Positions 10,690 through 22,400 of a stretch of 64,000 nt of DNA are shown here, in pieces. The DNA lies in contig JAJEKV010000017.1 in assembly GCA_021234155.1 (NCBI GenBank), positions 19,294,372-19,358,371 on the forward strand, in the 5' to 3' direction. This stretch comes from Isoetes taiwanensis (lineage: Eukaryota > Streptophyta > Lycopodiopsida > Isoetales > Isoetaceae). Position 1 is the first letter of the stretch; each line of letters begins with the position of its first letter. The notes below the pieces were generated by a model, which worked only from the letters and a program-made list of their open reading frames with translations, was not told where the DNA came from and did no database searches. The translations under genes and the position numbers were made by a program.

Positions 10690-11430
10690 TTAAACGATGG
10701 TTTCCCAGTTTGAGGAAATAAGTCAAGTGGCTTCTCACATGTGATGTAAACAATCTTCATGTCTTCTCGTCTTGCATAACCACTAATAGATTCCTCTAGA
10801 AGCTTGAAAATAGGTCTGCCATCTGTTGTAAAATTAGCAACCTCATTAGTCATGCAAAAATCAACAAGAGCCTTGCTTTCTTTGCATATATCTTCTTCAT
10901 TTGCTTGCTCGTCATCCTATTCATTGTCCATTTTCAGCTCCATTTCATTTCTTTTCTTAAGGTTCTGATGGTAACTATCAAGGTGTTGCTTGGTTTGCAA
11001 ATGGCTGCACTCAAAGTTGCATAGAGTTTCATCTCCACCTTTGCCGTGGCGTCGATCACATTCAAGGCACCATAAATAGAACTCAGGTTTACCATTTACA
11101 TCCCGGCTGTATAGTTCAACTGTCCTTATGTTTTTTTTGCTTTAGCTTAGACTGCCACCTTGCAACATCCTCTTTGGTTGCTATTCTAGACTGTCTCCAA
11201 CTTATTCAATCTTGTTCTTTCCTCTACAATGACAACTTGATCCACCTCATGCTCCTTGAACTTTTTGTAGGTTGGCTTTCATCATGTGGAGTGGAGTTGC
11301 TCTCCATAGAGGCACTATTTTCTACCTCGGTCCTTCTCCTCTTGGGCATATGAGATCCAACTAACTTTATAGTCACCTCATTGCTCTCAAGGAAAAAACT
11401 TCTCTCTTGCATGTTTGTTAGTGCCAAGTT
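10690..11430 (-). pseudogene. Cys/His-rich (zinc-finger-like) gene remnant
   Basis: On the minus strand from about 11427 an ATG frame encodes a basic, Ser-rich start ('MPKRRRTEVENSAS'). Frameshifted pieces 'TYKKFKEHEVDQVVIVEERT' and 'EDVARWQSKLKQKK' follow. From about 11130 to 10690 comes a long readable stretch with 'FYLWCLECDRR', 'TLCNFECSH' and 'TKQHLDSYHQNLKKR', that is CxxC..CxxxC..H..H spacing typical of a small zinc-binding module, and 'FKLLEESISGYARREDMK' near the end. One stop interrupts it near 10917. Family not recognised; could be a transposase-linked or host regulatory protein. No intact reading exists. Confidence 0.4.
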
Positions 11431-13650
11431 CCAATTCGCAAGAAATACAAACTCCTTACCTGCTGCTAACAGTTAATCATTCGTATCCAACTCTTATAAT
11501 AAAGCATCCTTTTCTATCTCTTCACATACATCCATATAGCAGCAGCCTTCTTCTTTTACTCTTACGAATCCAATATCCTCCACAAACCCAAAGCCCTTGT
11601 CTAGTTTGACAATCAGTGATTTTGTCATAGCAAAAAAATCCTAAGAAAAAACCACATGAAGAAAGAGTTAACTTTTAGATAAACCAGCCGAAAATGAATC
11701 TAATAACAAGCAAGCAACACAACTAGAGATTGATAGCAAGATAACAACAAATAATACGATGTTATAACCCAAGATGGTCCACAATGCTCATTCCGGGTCA
11801 TGAACAAGCGTTCTTTCGAAGCCATGCATGCCGTGAGTTTGAAGATATAAGATGATTCCCTCAAATCCATTCCTCAAACCCGATGGTTTCTCTTTTTTAA
11901 TCCTGATGCAAGCTAATATAAAAATGGCTTGTAAAGAAGGGGAGCAAACGGGATCAAATGAGTACAGAACAGGGTTAACATCACAATCTAATATAAAAAT
12001 AACTTTAATAAAATGGGGAGCAAATGGAATCAAAGATCACAGAACGGAGTAAGATCACAAAAAATGCAAATGCATTGGCTAGGAAAAATAAACTGCCACT
12101 GTAAATCTACCACCTTTGTCCTAAATAATGCTTCACCGTAACCTTACAGAAGCTCGAGGTAAGCAGCTATGGTTCCCTTGCCGTAAGTATGCGCTGGATT
12201 ACTGCTCGAAACGTAATGCGCTTTGTAGGTATACGTATGTTTCAAAGGGGAAAGAAACCCCTTCTGCCCACGCACCCCTTTTATATGGGGTACATATGTG
12301 AACCCCCCTTGGATATAACCTTTTAACAATCTCTCCAATTTTTCTCAGTGCCAAGACTGCACCATCAAAACTTTGATCTTGTTTGAAGGAGAAGAAGGAG
12401 AAGGAGGAGGAGTTGCCACCATATAGGTACCCAAATGTAATCAAACATATATAATTCTCCTACAAATCTGCTTTTGGGATATTCGTTTTCGATGCTTCCT
12501 TATAAACACGACACGTACCTTTCTGAGGAAAAAATACAGGGCAAAAAAAAATGAAAAAATCTCCTCCATCGCTGGGTTTTGGCGGCGCTGGATCCATCGG
12601 ATAGCCCAGCCAGCGCTTCTCTTTTAGCTAGAAATCAGATTCCAGTCGCAGCCATAGCCAGTTTCTATATAGTTTAGCAAAAGAAAAACCAGGTTCTTTT
12701 ATTTTGTTTTGCGATGCATTGCATCAGAGTTTTTTCCACATGTTTGCAAGAGGCAGTTACACATCTTTTTCGCAAGATCTATGCTGATTTATCTCAACTA
12801 TTGTTATCTGAAAAGAGAACAACTTTTCTAGCTATCCACAAATGTACAGGCCATCCAACTGTGCCAGCTGCTACCTTAGTCTTAGTCCTCTTCCGTCTCA
12901 ATCTTTCCAGACTGAGAGGGACCATAATTACAACATTTTCCTTGGTAAGGATTGTGATATAGATGTACAAGACGACAAAACAAAGACAAAGCTATAGGAA
13001 CATAAACAAACATGCATACACAAAATATATTGTGGTTATATAATCATGTACGCTTAAGTTGTGGGGCCAGGTTTTAAATTCCTTAAGGAATGCAGTGTCG
13101 TGCTGTTGGCATATTTTTAACGTTTTTGTGTAATGGGTTGCAAGTAATGAAGGAGAAGAAAACTACCGAGAAAACTGTTGTTGGAGAAGTACCAGGGTAG
13201 AAGAAGCAGTTTGAAGTAACCTTTTCAACTTTAACTTTTCTTTTAGATTCAATTGACTGTAGCTAAAACCGTCAACTCTTCAAATAGGGAACTTGAAATT
13301 AGCTTTTAATGGGGCTAAGTTTGTTATCATGGGCTATCCTCTTAAATGTGAACAAGAAATATAAAACAGTTAGCTGTAATATTCTATCTAGAAATCCAAA
13401 GAAGTTTAGAATCATATTTAGAAGTCAGTTCTCAAGTGGTCTAATCCAAAGGAAATGTATACTGGAGATCCTAGAGCAGACATTGGGGCAAGACACAGAA
13501 CTCTAGCAATTAACTTGTGTATAGTTGGTTGTTTCTTTCCATAGTGATAACGAGAATAAATCCTATATTCATCATGATTGTTCCTGTGATACATGAGAAT
13601 TTATTCATTAGACATTAACAATGGCAATATTCCTAACCATTGTAAGCTAT
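11431..13650. other. No gene recognised
   Basis: AT-rich sequence without a supportable coding region on either strand. It contains a short purine-rich run (about 12385-12412, GAAGGAG repeats) and A/T homopolymers. The open frames here (11415, 11852, 12199, 12714, 13309) lack motifs and look like chance. Confidence 0.5.
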
Positions 13651-13654
13651 ACAG

Positions 13655-13994
13655 ATCTCTCTAGAAAAGAAAGCTAAGGCAGCTGAGGCAAAGAGGAGAG
13701 GAGATGAAGCTTTTCGGAAGAAAGATTACATGCTTGCTGTTGATGCTTATACACAGGTCTCTGCTTGATGCTTTTTCATACATGGTATATTTAATGTTTT
13801 TGCTCTTTTATTACCTTTCACAGAAAAGTGGAAAGGAACGCGGTAATGCAATTGTTAATGGCATCAGCCTACTGATCAAGTCATTAGAATATAGATCCAC
13901 AAAACAGCATTAGGTAAAATTAATTTGACTTCATATCATAAGGCTTTTTCTTGCAGGCACTGGATCTGGCCCTACAAATATTGGGTTAGTTTTA
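13655..13994 (+). pseudogene. TPR-repeat exon remnant
   Basis: After a plausible acceptor at 13654, 102 bases read 'KAKAAEAKRRGDEAFRKKDY' then 'LAVDAYTQ' up to a donor CAG|GTCTC at 13756. A second short exon after TTGCAG at 13956 reads 'ALDLALQIL'. The spacing A..G..AF...DY..A...Y is the first helix pair of a TPR repeat, as in plant ankyrin-TPR proteins. No flanking exons of such a gene are visible, so it is a fragment. Confidence 0.4.
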
Positions 13995-16900
13995 TTTATT
14001 CAGTCATGCTGCAGAGGGATTGTTTAGGTTTGAACTAATATTAACTGCTTTGATGTTTTAAATTAGTTATTGTTAAGTTTGCAAATTGATATCTTTTACT
14101 TACTTCAAAAGCTTCGTAGTTGTTAAGTGATTCTTTTAATATATTGACGACACAGTTCAAAAAAAAAAAAAATGTTAGTTATTAAATAACTCTTTGCTAC
14201 TGCAGGAACAACAACTTCAATTACACAATGTCTCCAATAATGATAATTTGGGGAATTTATGAACATGAAGGTGACAAGGCCAAATGTACTAGAAAGTAGA
14301 GCCAAGATCATCCATTTGGGTGGCGAAAAATGGAACTCTTGAAAAAAGTTGGAATAAGTGCAGCATTAGTGGGCAACTCATGTATCTGCTCATGGCAGAG
14401 GGGAGAGCAAAAGTTGTGTCTGATCAAGGGGTTTTGGTGCTAGATGGGGCCCTTATTGTTCAAAGCTTTATTTAAGGTCGTGGTTGATTTTTCAACAAAG
14501 ATTGCTAGATGCTTCTCGGTGCGAATTTGTGAAGGGCAAGGACAACAACATTGAACATAGTCCCAACAAGCAAAGGTTGTGCCTCTTGTCTTGCTACAAC
14601 TCATGGGAGAGCTGAATGGAATTGCTCTGACGGTGCCTATACCTAATGTTTCCAAACCATTGAAGTTAACATAATCTTTGCTTTATCATATGTTTCCAGC
14701 TGGGCAAGCGCAAGCCAGAATTCTACATGCATTGGACATATTCTGCAACTCGAGTTAAGAGAATTCTTGCATTATCCTCATTTGCAAGCTCACAACTTTC
14801 TACAACTGGACCGAATCAGAAATTATTCATATTATCATGCACAATTGGAGCTTCCATCCATAACTTGATATAGTTTCGTATAGCTTTAACTCCTTGTGCA
14901 AAAACAATTTTTGTTGTATCTTGCATGCTTCAAGCTGTATATCCTCATTCTTTGGACATTACCCACCTTCTTTTTAATAATTTATCTAGAAGGGTTTCGC
15001 ATGCCGGTATTATGTGAGGCACCAGTGACGATTGCTAATAAGCCACTTAAAATATTCTATTGCTTAAAATATTCTAGTGTCTTAGAACAAACGTTTGCAC
15101 AAGCTTCGTTTCAACGTTTGAGGTCAAGGTCTGTACCTTCCAATCCTCTTTTATCAAAATGTATGTAGCCACCACAAACAGTCCTCTTTATCAACTCTTT
15201 TACCTGCATGCAAGGGGTCGAAAAAGAGAAATGTTCGCGGCAGCCTTGGCCCCCGCGATAAATTTCTTGTAAGAAATAAACCCTCTCAAGAAATGGAGGG
15301 TTTGTTCACGCGTGTTATGCAATACCAATCAATCTGGAAAAATGAAGCTACTATGAATGAAAAGCAAAATGCTCGATGAAAAGTTAATGTAGAAAACTAA
15401 AATCAATATCATCCTCGAAATGTTCGTGAGATGCATGCTTGCTCATATGAACATCACAATTTGATGGTCTGGACCGACTGCATTCTTGCGCTAGTCTCAT
15501 ATAAACATTACAAAATCTCTCGACATAGAGAACTTCTATAGAGTTAAGGTCCAAGGAAAAGGTTCAAGGAATAGGACGCTGCCTTGTGGCGTGACGTTAA
15601 AATCTCTTCAAATATCAGGACAAATAAGACCGAGATAAATGATGCCACGAAAAAGAAGAGGAAATATCAATAGTGGTAAACCATGTAAGAAAAAGTTCCT
15701 TCCTGGTATGGGATTGCAAAAAGAACTCGGGGCATTCCATGTCTTAATGATATGTGCATGCACATTACCTTTAACTAAATAGAGCAATAGATACAACAAG
15801 GTTTTCCTTAACTATTTGATTTTTGCAATATTTGTACAAAAAATGGAAAATGTATTTTATAAGTAGAATTTGCATTAAACGCACCGTTGAACATATACAA
15901 AAAAAAAAAGAGGGTACAACTGTATCTTTGCATCGAAGGTGTGCTATTTGTACATATCTCTCCAGTTCTCGTACTTTAACTTCTTGACGACTTTGTTAGA
16001 GAACAATAATTAATAACGAGTGTCAATGCAATCTTATATGCAAGGCTTTTGTCCCATCTTCAAGAGGCAAGCTAGCATTGTTGTTTTATATAAAGCATGA
16101 CGTTTTGATCTTGCAACTTGTCATTCCATGCAAAAGTAGTGCCACAAAAGCAAGGCTACTTCTAATATTTCATCGTAGCATATAGATCATGGGTGTAGCC
16201 AAGTACTAAGTTGGGGTGGCATAAATGGTCGAATTTCAAAATCCTCTAATATTTCTTGTAGCATATAGATCATAGGTGTAGGCAAGTACTAAGTTGAAAC
16301 GTTCGAGTTTCAAACTCTGAGTTCAAACATCTTTCAAGTGAACCACCACTGCGAAGCTTCTTATTCAATCATAAGGTGGAGCCAAGACGACAACATGAAA
16401 ATGCTTTCGTTTCGGTATTCAATAATGTGGAGCCAAGTGACAAATCTGTTGTAAGAATTCATGCTTATCTTCTTTTTTTTGTATTCAATAAACCCCAAAA
16501 CTTCAACTGTGGCACCCAATCTGTTCTGGCTGTGCTTCATCTTCAAGTTGCACTAACTAGCATCAATTAGGTATGAAGGCGTCTAAAATCCAACTATATT
16601 AATAAAGTACTCAGGTGCATTGCAGGTATGCAGTTGGGTCCCTTTTCAAGGGAGCTTTAATATGAAGATCATTCATTGTGCTTTTATGAGAGTGGCATTT
16701 CAGTACAATCACGTTTAGAGACATATATAGAGACTTAACACAATATACAATGTTCTATAAACTGAACCAAAAAATATTACATCTTCTATGCTTCCATGTC
16801 TGGATGTACATATACAGAACATTCAAAATTCCCCTTTGATGCAACTCTATGTATCGGTAGTCCTATTACTGATTTTGCAAGCCAAAATGGCTGTATTTTA

Positions 16901-17118
16901 CTGTCTGTTTTGAGGCAACTTCTCATCTGCACTTTTTCAGTCTTCTATATTCGCGCATTTCCTTTACAATTCCACAAAATACTCCACAGCTAGCCAGCAA
17001 CATTGCCCTTAACTTTGGTCAGGTCTTCAAAAGCCTTATTCCCAGGTAGCTGAAACAGTTTATTTCATGGTCTCTTCTTGAGAGAAAAGCTCTGTTAATG
17101 CAAGCCTGCTTATAGTGA
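13995..17118. other. No gene recognised
   Basis: Roughly 3 kb without a supportable gene. A poorly conserved duplication of about 60 bases ('catatagatcat(a/g)ggtgta(g)') occurs at about 16175 and 16260. The last about 130 bases are the kinase gene's 3' untranslated region on the minus strand. Confidence 0.5.
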
Positions 17119-19453
17119 TCATCCCTCATACTTCCACCTTTTCTGGTCTTCACCTGCACCATCACTGTTATCACGATCGTCTCTTTTGCTACTAGGAGTC
17201 GATTCTGGACTTTTCTCTGGCTGAGCACCAGAACTCCTTGTCCTGGTCGACCTCCGATCCTGAGAAACATGATTCAGAAAACCATACCAAAATGCAAAAG
17301 CAGAAGGATGAGAATAAACAATTCCATAAGATCCTTACATCACGATAAGGAAAATCATCAGCTTCAAGCATGTGAACCACATGACCCATTTTTGGCCTCC
17401 TTGTAGAATCTGGATCCACACAACGTATTGCCACAAGAAGTGCCTTCTTTAATCCCCTAGATGATGGTTTCGTTAGTATGCGCGGATCTAGCACCTCATC
17501 TGACCTCCGTGTGGCTACCATATGCTTCAGCCATTCCACTAAATTAACCTGCAAACTTAAACACTTAGTTGTCTAGATATCAACAACTAGGTCAATCTCC
17601 AAAATCAAGAATAGAGTAAGGCATCCCATGAAACAAGATGTGATGCAAACTTATACCTCTCCTGGAGGTCTGCTATAATCAACAGGGTCCCTGCCTGTTA
17701 TCATCTCCATCATGAGAACACCAAAACTGTAAACATCACTTCTTTCATTGAGAAGACCTGTGTTGGCATACTCAGGTGCAACATACCTGCCATTTACAAT
17801 GGTAGATATGAGAAATGAATTCTTACAAAGATATTATCATCTGTTACAAAGATACACGTACCCAAATGTCCCCATCACTCTAGTAGTAACATGGCTTTTC
17901 TCTGAGCCAAGAAGCTTCGCTAGGCCAAAGTCTGAAATTTTCGCATTCCATTGACGATCTACCAGAATGTTGCTTGCTTTGATATCACGATGAACAACTT
18001 TAGGTTCCAATGCCTCATGTAAATATGCCAGTCTGCAGAAAGAATGTCATGATATATGATTGACATTCAAATTCAAATTCGTATACTTAACAACTGAATC
18101 TAGATGAGAGAGGAATAGTTTAAGATGGAATTACAACTTCACAGTGTAGAAGGTAGAACAGCAAAATGAGCAGTAAAAGATGTATTTAACAAGCAATAGG
18201 ACATTGTAGAAGATAGAACAGCAAAACGAGCAGTAAAAAATGTATATTAACGAGAATAGGATACGCAGAACAGCAAAATGAGCAGTAAAAGATGTAATTT
18301 AACGAGTAATAGGACTTACGCCTTCGCTGTTCCCAGTGCAACCTTTATCCTCGCCTCCCATGCAAAATCACCAGCATTTGGCAGCATGCCATGGAGCCAC
18401 TGTTCCAGGTTTCCATTATCAACATATTCATATACAAGCATCCTGATACACCAATGAAGCACAAAACGTGAGTAACAAACTTAAGAGGGAAAAACCAGGA
18501 TAAACAGAGTAAACAAGGTACCAACCTGTGACTGCCTTCTGCACAGTAACCCAGTAGGCGGACCAAGTTCTTATGTCGAACCTTGCCAATAGCCTCTACT
18601 TCAACAGTGAACTCCCTCTCAGCCTGGCCCCTAAAAGCATTGAAAACAAACTGGTAAGAAAACCAAAAGGCAGGGAAACTAAATGGGCATCCTAAGAAGC
18701 ATAGCTTAGAACTTTTAGAACTGTCACATTAAGAATCAAAACACACTAACTGTTACGAAACTGAGTCCATTAGAAGAATTACTCTTCATAAATGCGAAAA
18801 ATTACTCCACAGAAGCTGAAAACTTACAGGTTGTTAAGGAGACGTTTGATGGCAACAACGGACCCATCTGAGAAAATGCCCCTGTAGACAACTCCATATC
18901 CACCTTCTCCGATTTTACAAGCTTCTGCAAATCCGTCGGTAGCAACCTCTAGGTCTCGAAGAGTATACCAGCGGCCCCAGCCCAGATGAGAAACTTCAGG
19001 TATACAAGTAACTTGGACCATCTCTGTGGAGCCAGATTCTCCACTCCAAACAGAGCCATCGCCCGACCTGCTTGTTGCAATCTGTGAGGTCCAGTTTTTT
19101 TCCACATGGCCATTGCCGGATTCGCCAGATCCGCCATAGCTTTCGCCTTTCCTTCCAATACCCAGTTGCAGAACTACCTTTTCGGATTCTCCATCGCCGC
19201 ACTTGTCTGTGATAGTAAGCACTACTCCGTCTGCTTGGGGAACTTCTTTGATCTCCTTAGAAACAATGGGTATATTTTGGGATTGGAACTTTGTGTATGC
19301 GGTGTTGGATCTGCGCCTAGAAGCTAGCCAGACTGAGATGAAAAACAGCACTAGAACTATGAATGCTCCCACCCCAATGCCGATTACTACCCATAGCCGA
19401 AGCCCAAAAAGGGATGTTCTTTTCGAGAGCTGATTATTGAGAAATCCTTCCAT
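17119..19453 (-). CDS. Receptor-like protein kinase without large ectodomain
   Basis: Seven exons on the minus strand join into about 501 codons: 19453-18828, 18630-18526, 18442-18320, 18032-17862, 17786-17657, 17548-17339 and 17259-17119. All have GT..AG introns and matching phases, ending in TGA. The product has a very short N-terminus, one membrane helix (about residues 19-43, '[19 protein letters not shown]') followed by RRR, a Ser/Gly-rich juxtamembrane region, and a complete Ser/Thr kinase. Kinase motifs are [11 protein letters not shown], the VAIK lysine (about 203), [11 protein letters not shown], a YVAPEY activation segment and '[19 protein letters not shown]'. A disordered Ser/Arg tail follows. 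Length and layout match the plant membrane-anchored kinases of the At5g18500/At2g42960 type. The HRD arginine and all catalytic residues are present, so it is likely active at the plasma membrane. Ligand or partner is not evident. Confidence 0.93.
18125..18310. repeat. Triplicated short repeat inside a kinase intron
   Basis: Three imperfect copies of a unit of about 60 bases containing 'agaacagcaaaa(t/c)gagcagtaaaa' lie in the third intron of the kinase gene (about 18150, 18208 and 18266). They do not touch splice sites. Confidence 0.8.
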
Positions 19454-22400
19454 CGCTTGAATTGATCGAGATGGGCTGCATAAACAGACGATCTAGACCA
19501 TTTTTCTCGCGATTTGCAGCCTAAGCGAAAAGCAGGGGCCTGGAAATATGTGCCCTACGCCAATTGCGCACCCTAATTTTACCTTTATTCTTAAGACGGC
19601 TTGTTTGCCAAGGTCTCAGTCCATTCTTCGCCTTGAAGCTCTTGCGTTGGTCTGATTTCCGGCAATGGGCTATGAAAAAATGCATGAATCCGGTCAGAAA
19701 GGCAAGGATCAATGCTAGTATATTTTCAGAAGGGTGCTAGAATCCAAGAGTGGACAGTAGGGTTGCAGAAGTAGCAGCCCACTTCTTGGAATGGCTTGAT
19801 CTCCATGTCGTGTTACAATACCACATTTTTGCAGCAAGGTCTCGTATAGTTAAGAAATGGCCAGGAGGAGGCTGTTCTGTATACAGTGTAAGAAAAACGA
19901 CAAGCAAGCAGAAACAATATGAAGCTATCAGAGAACGAGGAAAAAAGACAAGATCGCTTTCCGGTGGGAACCCAAATGCACCATCGCCAAGTTTGAGCTG
20001 TATTTTGAAGCAGGTGAAGGAAATAAAGGCTGGAAGCTTGGAGAGATCCGGCAGAAAAAAGAAGAGTCACAGAGAAGAAAACTCTGTAATGAGAGATCTG
20101 TAATGAAGAATATTTTAAGAGGTGAACACCGATTTTTCCATGTGTAGGGTGATGCTTTGCTCATCCAGCTGCAGACAGAGCAGGGCCAAAAGTAGAGTCA
20201 AGACCTGGAGAAAGCTTTGGGACGCGCCTCAAATTTTGCTCGCAAAATTTGGGACTATTTCCCTGGTGTCCCAATATGTTCTGGAAAGCAAAAAATGCCC
20301 TGTAACCGTGTCAGGTTTCCTGCTGACTTTGTGCTGCAGATTTCTGATCCTGTTTAGAAACAATTTTTTTTTTTTTTTTTTTTTTTCCTTTTTTTTTCTG
20401 TTGTAACAAATGCATCTATACCTACCATTTGTTGAACCAAATAAAACCACACTTAATACCACAGCCCCTGCAGCAACAAACTTGTTTGTTGCTACTCATA
20501 AATTTCTCATTACTTGGCACAAGAAGGTTGTGGTTTTTGCAGTGGCTTGCAGAACATGAGGGTCTACCCTGCCATTTTTCTTGGTCTTGGCATATTGCCT
20601 CTGGAGCCAAAGACAGGCTGCAGGCTGGCACTGTCAAGTTTCTTGCAACTTAAGCATTGTCCCTTTTGTAAACATGTCTACTTCCTCTTCTTCTTTTTCA
20701 CTACTTCTTCTCTTCTCAAGAAAACTAGAAAATTTGTAGTCATTCTCAAGAAAACTAGAAAATTTGTAGTCAATATGATACTAATTAACGTCAGAATCTT
20801 TACCTTATTATCAATTAAGTATGCATATGATAGTATAAACTGAACCGCTCTCTAAGAATCTAACAACTCTCTATTGTGAAATGTATAAGTTATTGCAAAT
20901 CAAAGTATTCCCTAAGATATCTAATTAATACTAACGTCACTGTAAACTTAACTACACTCTAAGATCATTTCTATCTCTAAATGCTGGGTGAACGTCATAC
21001 TTTAAATCTTGGATGAATATAATAGTGCAAAATATAAGAAGGAGACGTTGAGATTCCTATCTATCTGGGCCTTTTTTTTTTCATTGGATGCCTGGCCATC
21101 CTGTCAAACCATCCTGGGTATTGGAGGTCATGATTGGTGCTGACGCTGATGGCATAGTTGTTAGAAGGTGATATACCCTTGGAGATTTGCGCCCTGGGAT
21201 AGAAATTGTATAGTATTGGATTCCTCGTCTTATCTATTATATATTTCCTCATCCTTCACATGAAAGTGAAGGCTTTCTCCAAGTTATAGGGTTATTTCAT
21301 TGCCATAAAGAGTGAAGGTTTTCTCCAAGTTATAGGGTTATTTCATTGCCATATCTAAATATATATATTTGGGATTTTAAATAGCCTCTTCCTTCACATG
21401 AAAGTGAAGTGTTAGTTCCACATTATCTATCACATATCATATCTAAATGTTGTGTGAATTTTATATCCAGTTAAAAGAATATATCTTTATCGAGCAAGAC
21501 TAGTGCCCACATGCATGCATGAGATTTAGATGGCATGACATTGACCACCTAAAAGTTCAAATTCTCTCGCATCATCAATCAACTGTATGTGCATACTATT
21601 TGTTTTCACACTATCCTAAAATTCGGAGTCGTATTTTTAGACAACTGACGTGTTACTAATCATAGTCTAATATGATTATACTAATTTTAGTGATTTGGAT
21701 CTTTTGGCATGATTAGGTGTGATTTTGATTTTTTTTTTTCCTACTATTTGTTTTCACACTATCCTAAAATTCGGAGTCGTATTTTTAGACAACTGACGTG
21801 TTACTAATCATGGTCTAATATGATTATACTAATTTTAGTGATTTGGATCTTTTGGCATGATTAGGTGTGATTTTGATTTTTTTTTCCTCTTAGGCTTCTT
21901 GAGTTAAGGAGCTTGCCACTTGCATGGGGCCCACATCGAATGTCTCACATGTTGTGTTTTATCATCAGCACGTTCAAAATGACCTTGCCAATTGTTCAGT
22001 TGTCTTCCTAGTATAGCCATTGCTGGCAAAAAGGTTCTTGCCTGAGCTTATTATCCTATCTCTTGTAAACGTTGATGAGGTTGACCTAATGATAGGAGAA
22101 GATAATATTTTTAGGAGAGCAACTAGTCTATGAAACGCACACAACATTAATATTACTTTACATTTGAAGACTCAAATCGAAAACCAATACATGACCTCAC
22201 TTGAGTGAACCATCTAATTCTCAATCATAGTAGTGAAGAGGTCTCTTCTTGAGATTGTGAGACCTAGTGAGTGCACCTATAATCCTCATAACTGCAGTTC
22301 GAGTCAATGTGGATAACTAGAGCATCATACCTTTTTTTAAGGATTGAGAGTAACTGAATTTTATCGTCCATAGAAACCAAGAAGCCTATGGGACCCAAAC

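Noticed and set aside
19106-19433. Plus-strand ORFs opposite the kinase first exon
   Set aside because: They are shadows of the kinase coding strand.
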